A stretch of DNA of 64,000 nucleotides, from assembly GCA_003576695.1 (NCBI GenBank), contig QOZQ01000017.1:1-64000 (forward strand), in the 5' to 3' direction. A program made the position numbers and the translations under genes. Position 1 is the first letter of the stretch; each line of letters begins with the position of its first letter. The stretch comes from Taklimakanibacter lacteus (GTDB lineage: Bacteria; Pseudomonadota; Alphaproteobacteria; Rhizobiales; Aestuariivirgaceae). A model generated the notes under the pieces. It saw only the letters and a list, made by a program, of their open reading frames with translations. It ran no database searches and was not told where the DNA came from. Below are positions 44,785 to 53,187 of this stretch, piece after piece.

Positions 44785-45801
44785 ATGCAAGCAGCCGTCA
44801 TGTATTCGCCGGGCGACATCCGCCTCGAGGAGGTCGCCAAGCCCCGCGCCGATGCGGGTGAGGTGCTCCTGCGCGTCGCCGCCGTCGGCGTGTGCGGCTC
44901 CGACATACCGCGCATGCTGACCAAGGGCGCCCACAACATGCCGATCATCTGCGGTCATGAATTCTCCGGTCATATCGAGGAGGTCGGCAGGGGGGTCGAG
45001 GATTTCAGCGAAGGCGATCTCGTCGGCGTGGCGCCGCTGATACCCTGCCGCGTCTGCGACCAGTGCGTCACCGGCAACTTCTCGCGCTGCCGCGACTATG
45101 ATTATTTCGGCAGCCGCCGCGACGGCGCCTATGCCGAATATGTCGCCGTGCCCCAGCGCAACCTGCTCAAGGCGCCGAAGGGCACCGATCCGCGCGCCGT
45201 CGCCATGACCGATCCGGCCTCGATTGCGCTTCATGCCATCTGGAAGGCAGCGCCGACGATGGGCGATCGCGGCGGCGTCATCGGCTGCGGACCCATCGGC
45301 CTGTTCGCCATCCAGTGGATGAAGCTCATGGGCTGCCGCGAAATCGTGGCGGTCGACATTTCCGGGCAGAAGCTCGATCAGGCGCGCGAAGCCGGCGCCA
45401 CCCATGCCTTCCTGGTGAGCGATGAGATACCCGCAGCTTTGAAATGCGACATCATCGTCGAAGCGGCTGGCCATCCGTCCTCGATCAACCTCGCCGCCCG
45501 CCTCGCGGCGCCCGGCGGCCATGTCTCTTTCATCGGCATTCCGGTTGGCGATGTGACGCTTGAGAACAAGACCTTCCATCACTTCCTGCGCCAGGAGATC
45601 TCGCTCCATGGCGCGTGGAATTCCTTCGGCGCGCCCTTTCCCGGCAAGCAATGGCAGGTGGCGCTCGAGAACCTGAGCTCCGGCGCCTTGCGCTGGGAGT
45701 TCATGATCACCCATGAGCTGGGTCTCGCCGAGCTTCCGGCGATGTTCCAGAAGCTACGCCAGAAGAACGAGTTCTTCGCCAAGATCATGTTCAGGCCCTA
45801 G
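44785..45801 (+). CDS. Zinc-dependent alcohol dehydrogenase, sorbitol/galactitol-phosphate DH-like
   Basis: A 338-residue MDR enzyme. Catalytic zinc ligands in VGVCGSDIPRM (Cys) and CGHEFSGHIEEVG (His-Glu). The structural zinc site is present in PCRVCDQCVTGNFSRC (four Cys). NAD motif GVIGCGPIGLFAIQW. The wording is closest to galactitol-1-phosphate 5-dehydrogenase and sorbitol dehydrogenases. Start 44785 has AGAGGACAAG upstream. Likely oxidises a polyol or polyol phosphate in this pathway. Confidence 0.9.
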   Translation: MQAAVMYSPGDIRLEEVAKPRADAGEVLLRVAAVGVCGSDIPRMLTKGAHNMPIICGHEFSGHIEEVGRGVEDFSEGDLVGVAPLIPCRVCDQCVTGNFSRCRDYDYFGSRRDGAYAEYVAVPQRNLLKAPKGTDPRAVAMTDPASIALHAIWKAAPTMGDRGGVIGCGPIGLFAIQWMKLMGCREIVAVDISGQKLDQAREAGATHAFLVSDEIPAALKCDIIVEAAGHPSSINLAARLAAPGGHVSFIGIPVGDVTLENKTFHHFLRQEISLHGAWNSFGAPFPGKQWQVALENLSSGALRWEFMITHELGLAELPAMFQKLRQKNEFFAKIMFRP

Positions 45802-45837
45802 GAAATGTGGAATGATTTCCGCCCGGGGAGCTAGGTG

Positions 45838-47364
45838 ATGGGACTTCTTCTCGGACTCGATTTCGGCACCGGGGGCGTCAGGGTCGGGGTCTTCGACCTC
45901 GCGCGCCGCGCCTTGCTGGGCGAGAGCGAGGCGCGCTATCCGACGCATTACCCGCGGCCGGGCTGGGCCGAGCAATCGGCCATCGACTGGTGGGAAGCGC
46001 TGGGCGTGGCGACGCGCGATCTGATGGCGAAGCTCGGATCGCCCCGGATCGACGGCATCTGCACGGCGACGACCGCTTCCACCGTCGTCGCCTGCAAGCG
46101 CGACGGCACTCCGCTGCGCCCGGCGCTGCTGTGGATGGATTGCCGCGCGGCGGCGGAAGCCGACCGGACCGCCAAATCCAGCCACCCGGTTCTTGCCTTT
46201 GCGGGCGGCAGCGATGCCGCCGAATGGCTTGTTCCCAAGGCCATGTGGATGGCCCACAATGAGCCCGATACCTATGCCGAGGCCGATATCATCTGCGAAT
46301 GCCTCGATTATGTGAATTTCAAGCTGGCCGGCCGATGGGTCGGGTCGCGCATGAACGCCACCTGCAAGTGGAACTATGATTCGGTCGCCGGGAAATTTCA
46401 TCCCGAGCTCTATGCCGAGCTGGGCGTGCCCGACCTTGCCGGCAAGCTGCCTTCCGAAATCATCGCGGTCGGTGCGCCGATTGGTCCGATCACCGCCGCC
46501 GCCGCCAACCATCTCGGCCTCACCGGCCGTCCCATGCTGGCGCAGGGCGGCATCGACGCTCATATCGGCATATTGGGGGCGGGAACGCTGGCACCCGGCG
46601 AATTGCTGATGATCGGCGGCACCTCGGTCGTCCATCTGTTCCAGTTGGCGGGCGAAAAGAAGGTCGATGGATTCTGGGGACCTTATCCGCACGCGCTGGT
46701 CGATGATTTCTGGCTGGTGGAAGCGGGACAGGTTTCGGCGGGCTCGGTCCTCTCATGGTTCGCCCAGGACATGTTCGCTCTCGATGCCGCCGCGGCGGCG
46801 AAGCTGCAGGCAGAGGCCGCATCTCTCCCCGTGGGCGAAACCGGCCTTCTGACCCTCGATTATTTCATGGGCAACCGTACGCCCTATCGCGACCCGTTGC
46901 GCCGCGGCGCGGTATTGGGACTGTCGCTGGGCCATGATCGCGCCGCCCTTTACCGCTCGGCGATCGAAAGCGTGGCGCTCGCTTCCGCCAATGTGATCCG
47001 GCGCATGGCCGAGCTCGCCATTCCGTGCCGGCGCATCGTGAGCGCCGGCGGCTATGCCAAGAACAGCCTGTGGCTCAAGGCGACGGTCGATGCCATCGGC
47101 CTGCCGGTCGAGCTCCAGCCCGATGTCAATCTGTCGATCATCGGCGCTGCGGCCTCGGCGGCGACGGGCGCCGGGCTGGTCCCGGATCTTTTCGCGGCCG
47201 CCGCCGCCGTGACGGGGCCTGCCGTCACCATCGAGCCGGATCCCGCGGCGCATGCCAGATACCGCGACCTGCTGGAGGACTATCTGGAAGCGAGCGAGCT
47301 TCTGGCGCCGCTGTCGCGCCGTCTCGCCGAGCGCCAGCTGCGGAGCGGCCAACATGCCCACTGA
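45838..47364 (+). CDS. FGGY-family pentulose kinase, ribulokinase-like
   Basis: A 508-residue second FGGY kinase, clearly different from the one at 41310. Phosphate-1 motif LGLDFGTGGVRVGVFD; GWAEQSAIDWWEAL; ALLWMDCRAAAEAD; the late YFMGNRTPYRDPLRRGAVLGLSLGH block typical of the ribulokinase/pentulose kinase branch; SAGGYAKNSLWLKATV near the end. It likely phosphorylates a pentulose made by the upstream dehydrogenases. GTG-ATG at 45835/45838 gives two near-equal starts; GGGGAGC lies upstream. Overlaps the SorC regulator by 11 bp. Confidence 0.88.
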   Translation: MGLLLGLDFGTGGVRVGVFDLARRALLGESEARYPTHYPRPGWAEQSAIDWWEALGVATRDLMAKLGSPRIDGICTATTASTVVACKRDGTPLRPALLWMDCRAAAEADRTAKSSHPVLAFAGGSDAAEWLVPKAMWMAHNEPDTYAEADIICECLDYVNFKLAGRWVGSRMNATCKWNYDSVAGKFHPELYAELGVPDLAGKLPSEIIAVGAPIGPITAAAANHLGLTGRPMLAQGGIDAHIGILGAGTLAPGELLMIGGTSVVHLFQLAGEKKVDGFWGPYPHALVDDFWLVEAGQVSAGSVLSWFAQDMFALDAAAAAKLQAEAASLPVGETGLLTLDYFMGNRTPYRDPLRRGAVLGLSLGHDRAALYRSAIESVALASANVIRRMAELAIPCRRIVSAGGYAKNSLWLKATVDAIGLPVELQPDVNLSIIGAAASAATGAGLVPDLFAAAAAVTGPAVTIEPDPAAHARYRDLLEDYLEASELLAPLSRRLAERQLRSGQHAH

Positions 47365-48361
47365 CACGCGCGAACGCGACACGCAATTGCGCGGCCTGTC
47401 GAGCGAGCAGCGCGAGCAGCTGATGATCCAGGTGGCCAAGCGCTATTACGAGCTCGACATGACGATGGGCGATCTGGCCCAGGAGCTCGGGCTCACCCGC
47501 TGGCAGGCCAGCCGCCTGTTGAGCGAAGCGCGCGAAACCGGACTGGTGCGCATCGAGATCGTGCCGCGCGCCCCCCGCCGGCCGGATATCGAAAGCCGCC
47601 TGCAGCGCCGCTATGGCTTGCGCGATGCCATCGTCGTTCCCGTCACCGCCGAAGGCGACGGGGAGTTGCTGCTCGACGCAGTGGCCCTGGCTGCCGGGCG
47701 CCTCCTTGCCGGGCTCGGCAAGTTTCCGCTGATCGGCGTGTCCTGGGGCCGTACCATGAGCGCCGTTGCGCATCGCCTGCCGCCCTTCTGGAATGACGGC
47801 GTCGAGGTCGTGCTGCTGAACGGCGCCATGAATATCCGCTCACCCTCGGTGCGCACCAACAATGTGGCCGAGCTCTTTGCCCGCTCCGCCAATGGCACGG
47901 CGACCCTGCTGCCGGTCCCCGCCATATTGGGCCACGCGGCGACGCGCGTCGCGCTCGAGGAGGATCCGACCATTGCCAGCGTGCTGGCATTGGGACGCCG
48001 GGCGCCGGTGATCTGCTTCGGCATGGGTTCGCTTGCCGCGGATTCGGTTCTCCTGCAATCGGGCTTCGTCTCCGAGGCCGAGGTCGCCGCCCTGAAGGCA
48101 AAGGGCGCGGTCGGCGACATATTGAGCCGCTATGTCGACGCCCATGGCAATATCGTCGATCAAGATCTCGATGCCCGCACCATCGGCCTCGAGCTGCGCT
48201 TCTGCCGGCAGCGCGAATTCTCGATCGGCATCGCCGCGGGCGAGGGCAAGCGCGCCATCATCCTGGCCTGCCTCAGGGCAGGCTATATCAATGTGCTTGT
48301 GACCGATCAGGACACGGCAGTCTGGCTGCTCAATGACGATCAGCGCGATCCGCCTGAGTGA
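47354..48361 (+). CDS. SorC-family sugar-binding transcriptional regulator
   Basis: A 335-residue SorC/DeoR-type regulator: N-terminal helix-turn-helix (MTMGDLAQELGLTRWQASRLLSEARETG, about 37-64) and a C-terminal phosphosugar-binding domain (LIGVSWGRTMSAVA; VRTNNVAELFA; ICFGMGSLAADSVL). Same family as EryD, DalR and SorC, which control polyol operons. Last gene of the plus-strand operon, translationally coupled to the second kinase, and convergent with the GntR gene. The divergon thus has two regulators, RpiR and SorC. Confidence 0.92.
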   Translation: MPTDTRERDTQLRGLSSEQREQLMIQVAKRYYELDMTMGDLAQELGLTRWQASRLLSEARETGLVRIEIVPRAPRRPDIESRLQRRYGLRDAIVVPVTAEGDGELLLDAVALAAGRLLAGLGKFPLIGVSWGRTMSAVAHRLPPFWNDGVEVVLLNGAMNIRSPSVRTNNVAELFARSANGTATLLPVPAILGHAATRVALEEDPTIASVLALGRRAPVICFGMGSLAADSVLLQSGFVSEAEVAALKAKGAVGDILSRYVDAHGNIVDQDLDARTIGLELRFCRQREFSIGIAAGEGKRAIILACLRAGYINVLVTDQDTAVWLLNDDQRDPPE

Positions 48362-48376
48362 TCCCGCCCGGCAGCC

Positions 48377-49174
48377 TCAACGCGGCCTGCGCGGCAGGTG
48401 CTCGCCGATGAAATCGTCCGAATGCTGGAGGAGCTTGCGCACCGCCTTGCGCGCGCCTTCCACCTTGCGCAGGCGTATGTTGCGCTCGATGTTGTTGTGC
48501 AGGTCCTGCGCGAAACGCAGGTCGTTCGCCTCGCGGGTGATGAAGACGAAGAGATTGTCGAGCGCCGAATTGATGATCACGCCCATGGGCACGAGCAGCT
48601 CGTTGTTCGACGCCTTGAGGATGGCGAGATGGAAGCGGACATCGGCCTGGGTGCGATCGGATAAAGTCGGCGCCGTCGCCATGCCGTGGCAGGCCGCGGT
48701 GATCTCCTCCATCTGCTCTTCGGTACGGTACTCCGCCGCAAGCGCCGCTGCTTCCGGCTCGATGATGTGACGGAACTGCTGCAGCGATTTCAGGAAGCCG
48801 GCACGGTCGGGCGCCGTCGCATACCAGGACAGGACGTCATGGTCGAGCAGGCTCCATTTGTCCTTGGCCTCGACGCGGCTGCCGATCTTGGGCCGCGAGA
48901 CGATAAGGTTCTTCGCCATGAGGATCTTGATCGCCTCGCGCACCGCCGAGCGGCTCACCTTGAACTCGGAAGCCCATCTCGCTTCATTCGGCAGGATCGT
49001 GCCGGGCGGGATGTCGCCACGCACGATGCTCCGGCCGATCGCTTCGGCGATATTTGTATGGATATTGCCGCGCCCGCGCGGCAGGACGGGTATGGCCGTA
49101 TGCCGCCTCGCGGCGGCATTTCCGGAATCGGAGGTCGTCTCTTTCTTCGGTCCGTTCGGCGTCTTGGCGCGCAT
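48377..49174 (-). CDS. FadR/GntR-family transcriptional regulator
   Basis: A 265-residue regulator with an N-terminal basic extension, a winged helix-turn-helix (ILPNEARWASEFKVSRSAVREAIKILMAKNLI, about 59-90) and a C-terminal helical FCD sensor domain (IEPEAAALAA ... FHLAILKASNNELL ... with His residues that bind metal). Members recognise TTGTCnGACAA-type sites; one such palindrome is at 51023-51037 in the promoter of the neighbouring importer. It starts one base after the permease stop and closes that operon. Sugar acid or uronate ligands are common in this family. Confidence 0.92.
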   Translation of the reverse strand: MRAKTPNGPKKETTSDSGNAAARRHTAIPVLPRGRGNIHTNIAEAIGRSIVRGDIPPGTILPNEARWASEFKVSRSAVREAIKILMAKNLIVSRPKIGSRVEAKDKWSLLDHDVLSWYATAPDRAGFLKSLQQFRHIIEPEAAALAAEYRTEEQMEEITAACHGMATAPTLSDRTQADVRFHLAILKASNNELLVPMGVIINSALDNLFVFITREANDLRFAQDLHNNIERNIRLRKVEGARKAVRKLLQHSDDFIGEHLPRRPR

Positions 49175-49175
49175 T

Positions 49176-50174
49176 TCAGTCTTCCAGTTCGGGGTCTGCG
49201 CGCAGCCTGTCGAAGGCGACGGCCAGTATGATGAAGCTCCCCACGAATGCCCCTTGCCAGAAACTGCTGATTCCGAGAAGGGTCAGGCTGTTGCGGATGA
49301 CCTCGATGAGGGCGGCGCCGATCACCGCCCCGAACACCGTGCCGGCCCCGCCCATGAGATTGGCGCCGCCGATGACGGTGGCGGCGATGACGCTGAGCTC
49401 CATCGATTGGCCGAGATTGGTGGTAACGCCCCCGAGCCAGCCGGCTTCGAGGACGCCGGCGATGCCGGCCATCAGCGACGAAAACATATAGACGCTGACT
49501 TTCAGGCGGCGCACCGGGATGCCGGTGAGGAGGGCCGCATGCTGGTTGCTGCCGATCGCGAAGACCCAGGTGCCCCAGCGCGTCCACTTGAGGATCAGGC
49601 CGGTGATGATCGCCAGGATGACGAGCGCGATGACCGGGTTGGCGATGCCGAGCGTCGAGCCGCCGCCCAGCCAGAACAGCGCTTTCTCGTCCGGCCCGAA
49701 CTGATAGATCATGCGGTTGTTGGAGAGCACCATCGCGATGCTGCGCGCCAGCGACAGCATGCCCAGCGTCACGACGAAGGCGGGGATCCTTATATAGGCG
49801 ATGAGAAAGCCGTTGATGGCGCCGACCAGCAGGGAAGCCGCGAGCGCCGCCACGGTTCCCGTGGCGAGGCCGAAGCCGGCATTCATGACGATGGCGAGCA
49901 CCATGGCGGACAGGCAGAGCGTCGAGCCAACCGAGAGATCGATGCCGCCCGAGATGATGACCACCGTCATGCCGAGCGCGATGATGGCGACGAAGGCAAA
50001 ATTGCGCGTGACGTTGAACAGGTTCTGCGGCGTCGCGAAGGTGTCGGTGAGGGCGGTCAGCACCAGGCAGGCGATCACCGCGGCAAGGAATACCCAGAAG
50101 GCCGGCCGCGACATGATCCAGCTCGAGAGGCTGTGGGTCTCCTGCTTTATGGCGTCATCGAGTGCGGCATTCAT
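49176..50174 (-). CDS. Sugar ABC transporter permease (second importer)
   Basis: A 332-residue RbsC-type permease with about 9 membrane segments; conserved parts are GMTVVIISGGIDLSVGSTLCLSAM, AIGSNQHAALLTGIPVRRLK and VIGGANLMGGAGTVFGAVIGAAL. The ATG at 50174 has GGAAG eight bases upstream; a TTG at 50213 would overlap the ATPase gene. Middle gene of a minus-strand operon ATPase-permease-GntR; its binding protein is encoded divergently at 51189. Confidence 0.92.
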   Translation of the reverse strand: MNAALDDAIKQETHSLSSWIMSRPAFWVFLAAVIACLVLTALTDTFATPQNLFNVTRNFAFVAIIALGMTVVIISGGIDLSVGSTLCLSAMVLAIVMNAGFGLATGTVAALAASLLVGAINGFLIAYIRIPAFVVTLGMLSLARSIAMVLSNNRMIYQFGPDEKALFWLGGGSTLGIANPVIALVILAIITGLILKWTRWGTWVFAIGSNQHAALLTGIPVRRLKVSVYMFSSLMAGIAGVLEAGWLGGVTTNLGQSMELSVIAATVIGGANLMGGAGTVFGAVIGAALIEVIRNSLTLLGISSFWQGAFVGSFIILAVAFDRLRADPELED

Positions 50175-50199
50175 GTCGGGGCTTCCATGTCCGGGATGG

Positions 50200-50940
50200 T
50201 CAAAGTGATTCAATGGCGCCGGTGATCAGGCCGGTGATCTCCTCGGGCGACGTGCTCGCCGTCGGCCGGTCGGCGACCTTGCGTCCGCGCCGCAGCACCG
50301 CGATGCGGTCGGCGACGGCGAAGACATCGGGCATGCGGTGGCTGATGAGGATGACGGCGAGATTCTGCCGCTTGAGCTCGCGGATGAGGTTCAGCACTTC
50401 CGCCACCTGGCGCACCGAGATCGCCGCGGTCGGCTCGTCCATCAGGAGGATCTTGGCTTGCGCCAGCCGGGTCCTGGCGATGGCCACCGCCTGGCGCTGC
50501 CCGCCCGACATGGCGCGCACCATATCGCGCGGGCGCGTTTCCGAGCGCAGATCCCTGAACAATTCGCCGGCCCTGGCATTCATGGCGGCATAGTCCATCA
50601 CCTTGAAGGGGCCGACCCCCTTCGTCAGCTCGCGGCCGAGGAACACATTGACGGCAGCCGAGAGATTGTCGCACAGCGCGAGATCCTGATAGACGATCTC
50701 GACGCCCTGGTTGCGCGCATCGACCGGGCGATGGAGTTCCACCTCCTGGCCGTCGATCGTGATCGTGCCCCTGGTCGGCTTGAAATTGCCGGCGATGATC
50801 TTCACCAGGGTGGATTTGCCGGCGCCATTGTCGCCCATCAGGCCGAGAACCTCGCCGCTGTTCAGTTCCAGCGACACGCCGTCCAGCGCCTGGATGGCGC
50901 CGAAATTCTTGGAAATTCCGCTCAAGCTCAGGATCGCCAT
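50200..50940 (-). CDS. Sugar ABC transporter ATP-binding protein (single NBD)
   Basis: A 246-residue ATPase with one nucleotide-binding domain: Walker A MGDNGAGKSTLVK, signature MSGGQRQAVAIART, Walker B ILLMDEPTAAIS. Unlike the importer at 38771 it is half-size and must act as a homodimer, as FrcA-type ATPases do. Start 50940 (MAILSLSG) is preferred over an in-frame ATG at 50973. First gene of the minus-strand operon. Confidence 0.92.
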   Translation of the reverse strand: MAILSLSGISKNFGAIQALDGVSLELNSGEVLGLMGDNGAGKSTLVKIIAGNFKPTRGTITIDGQEVELHRPVDARNQGVEIVYQDLALCDNLSAAVNVFLGRELTKGVGPFKVMDYAAMNARAGELFRDLRSETRPRDMVRAMSGGQRQAVAIARTRLAQAKILLMDEPTAAISVRQVAEVLNLIRELKRQNLAVILISHRMPDVFAVADRIAVLRRGRKVADRPTASTSPEEITGLITGAIESL

Positions 50941-51188
50941 GGCAACTCCGTGGGGACGTATCGAGAATTCCACTACCGCCGCCTTTAGGCAATGTCCATC
51001 GCTCTTTAATCAGTATTATCATATTTGTCCGACAAATAGATTGACGGCAACCGGACGATGGGCTTAGCTGTGCCGGCTTAAGCGACGGGTGCCAGGCCCT
51101 GCGGCGAAGGCCGCGAGGCGCGGCAGGGCGCGAGCGCTGCACCGGCTCCGTCGCCCCGGACACAAGTAAAATCGCAAGGGAGGATGAC
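50941..51188. promoter_or_regulatory. Divergent promoter region of the second ABC importer
   Basis: A 248-bp region between the ATPase operon (minus) and the binding protein gene (plus). It holds a FadR-type palindrome at 51023-51037 in an AT-rich core, and a GC-rich inverted repeat GCCCTGC / GCAGGGC around 51096-51129 that may form a 5'-UTR hairpin. GGGAGGA precedes the ATG at 51189. Confidence 0.55.
51023..51037. promoter_or_regulatory. FadR/GntR-type operator ATTTGTC-C-GACAAAT
   Basis: A perfect 7-bp inverted repeat around a central C. The core TTGTCCGACAA fits the FadR-subfamily pattern TnGTnnnACnA. It sits midway between the divergent ATPase and binding protein genes and is best explained as the site of the GntR regulator encoded at 48377-49174. 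Confidence 0.7.
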
Positions 51189-52181
51189 ATGGTGACATTG
51201 ATGCGCGGACTGCTGGCCGCCGCCGCGATCGGACTGATGAGCGCACCTTCGCTGGCCGCCGACAAGATTCTGGCGATCGTGGTCAAGGGCCTCGACAATC
51301 CGTTCTTCGAGCAGATCCATCTGGGCTGCGAGAAATGGAACGCCGAGAATGCCGGCAAGGGCTATAGCTGCTTCTATACGGGACCTGCCTCGAGCGCAGA
51401 TGAGGCGGGCGAGATTCAGATCGTCGACGATCTTCTGAACAAGCCCGATATCGCGGCGATCGCCATATCGCCGTCCAATGCGCCGCTGATGGCGAAGCTT
51501 CTGCGTGAGCGCAAGCCCGCGATCCCGGTCATGACCATCGATGCCGATCTCGGCAAGGACGATGCATCGCTGCGCAAGACCTATCTCGGCACCGACAACT
51601 ATCTGATGGGCGTCAAATTCGCCGAGCATCTGCAGAAGCTGAAGCCCAAGGGTGGCTCGATCTGCCTGCAGCTCGGCAATGTCGCGGCCGACAACATCAA
51701 TGCGCGCGCCGCCGGTACCCGCGACACGCTGGCGGGTGCGAAGGGCACCGAGCGCCTTACCGGTCAGAATAGCTGGACCGAGATCAATGGCTGCCCGGTC
51801 TTCACCAACGACCAGGCCGATCTCGCCAACCAGCAGATGGCCGACACCTTCACCGCCAATCCCGATCTCGATGCCTTCGTGCTTGAGGGCGGCTGGGCGC
51901 AATTCGCGCCGCAGGCCTATGCCCAGGTGACCGGGCAAGTGAAGGATAAGATGGCATCGATGAAGCTCGTCATCGTCGCCGGCGACACGCTGCCGCCGCA
52001 GATGGAAGCGCTGAAGGCCGGGCAAAGCCATGTCCAGGTCGGCCAGCGGCCCTTCGAGATGGGATATCGCGCCCCCAGCGTGATGCTCGATCTCATCGCC
52101 GGCAAGGCGCTCGATCCCGTGATCTATACTGGCCTCGATGAATGCACCCAGGAGACGGCGGCGACTTGCATCGGCAAGTAG
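51189..52181 (+). CDS. Sugar ABC transporter substrate-binding protein (second importer)
   Basis: A 330-residue periplasmic binding protein. Signal peptide 1-24 (ending SLAADK), then ILAIVVKGLDNPFFEQIHLGCEKW, IQIVDDLLNKPDIAAIAISP and PVMTIDADLGKDD, the family's sugar-binding core; four cysteines could form disulfides. It faces the ATPase-permease-GntR operon and completes that importer. A strong terminator follows. Confidence 0.92.
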   Translation: MVTLMRGLLAAAAIGLMSAPSLAADKILAIVVKGLDNPFFEQIHLGCEKWNAENAGKGYSCFYTGPASSADEAGEIQIVDDLLNKPDIAAIAISPSNAPLMAKLLRERKPAIPVMTIDADLGKDDASLRKTYLGTDNYLMGVKFAEHLQKLKPKGGSICLQLGNVAADNINARAAGTRDTLAGAKGTERLTGQNSWTEINGCPVFTNDQADLANQQMADTFTANPDLDAFVLEGGWAQFAPQAYAQVTGQVKDKMASMKLVIVAGDTLPPQMEALKAGQSHVQVGQRPFEMGYRAPSVMLDLIAGKALDPVIYTGLDECTQETAATCIGK

Positions 52182-52252
52182 GCTACTCCCGGACTTGAAC
52201 GCCCGTCACCCGGAGCTGCCGCGTCGCAAGCGCGGCGGCGCTGATCGGGGCG

Positions 52253-52299
52253 GAGAGAGCCAGTATCTCCTCCAGTTATTTGGCTCTCTCTTTCTTTTT
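52253..52299 (+). terminator. Rho-independent terminator after the binding protein gene
   Basis: Perfect 10-bp stem GAGAGAGCCA / TGGCTCTCTC (52253-52262 and 52281-52290) with an 18-nt loop and the T-rich tail TTTCTTTTT. Confidence 0.85.
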
Positions 52300-52362
52300 G
52301 CGCCCCCTTTACTTCCGCTCGAATCCGCGTAGAAAGCGCGCCCCCAGCCGATGGAGGCGCCG

Positions 52363-53157
52363 ATGAGCCAACGAACCGAGGTCGCCAGGCACTGGGAAGC
52401 CAATGCCGAGACCTGGACCAGACATGCCCGCGCCGGTTACGACGTCTATCGCGACGCGCTGAACACGCCGGCTTTTCTCGCGATGCTGCCGCCCATTCGA
52501 GGTCTTGTCGGTCTCGATGTCGCCTGCGGCGAGGGATCGAACACGCGCAACCTTGCGAAGCTCGGTGCGAAGATGCAGGCGATCGACATCGCGCCGACCT
52601 TCATCCGCCATGCCGAGGCCGAGGAGGCGGCTCGTCCGCTCGGGATCACCTATCGGGTCGGCGACGGCATGGACCTGCCCTATGACGCCTCGTCATTCGA
52701 TTTCGCCACATCCTTCATGGCCCTTATGGACATGCCGGACCAGGACAAGGCGCTGGGCGAGATCGCCCGGGTGCTGAAGCCCGGCGGCTTCCTGCAGTTT
52801 TCGATCCTCCATCCCTGTTTCGTGCCGCCCTACCGCAAGACATTGCGGGAGCCGGATGGAACTGTGCGGGCGATCGAGGTCGGCCGTTATTTCGACGCTG
52901 TCGACGGCGAGGTCGAGCGCTGGCGGTTTTCGAACGCCCCGGCCGAAGAGCGCGAAAGCGTCGAGCCCTTCGCGGTGCCGCGCTTCCACCGGACCTTGAG
53001 CCAGTGGGTGGCGTTCATCTGCGGCGCGGGCCTCGCGATCGAGGCGCTGGGCGAACCTTGCGCCGATCCGGCCGTCGCCGAGGCCTGGCCCACCGTGGCC
53101 GACACCCGCGTCGCGCCGATCTTCCTGCATTTCCGGGTAAGGAAACCAATTCCATAA
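52363..53157 (+). CDS. Class I SAM-dependent methyltransferase
   Basis: A 264-residue Methyltransf_11-type enzyme. Motif I is GLDVACGEGSNTRNLAKLG (about 49-67), followed by IDIAPTFIRHAEAE, YRVGDGMDLPYDASSFD and LKPGGFLQFSILHPC. Substrate unknown; possibly a small molecule. The start at 52363 has GGAGG six bases upstream; ATG 52351 is also in frame. It lies between the sugar region and glnE, likely transcribed alone. Confidence 0.87.
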   Translation: MSQRTEVARHWEANAETWTRHARAGYDVYRDALNTPAFLAMLPPIRGLVGLDVACGEGSNTRNLAKLGAKMQAIDIAPTFIRHAEAEEAARPLGITYRVGDGMDLPYDASSFDFATSFMALMDMPDQDKALGEIARVLKPGGFLQFSILHPCFVPPYRKTLREPDGTVRAIEVGRYFDAVDGEVERWRFSNAPAEERESVEPFAVPRFHRTLSQWVAFICGAGLAIEALGEPCADPAVAEAWPTVADTRVAPIFLHFRVRKPIP

Positions 53158-53187
53158 GGGGCTTCGGCGCTTTAGAACTAGCGCCGC

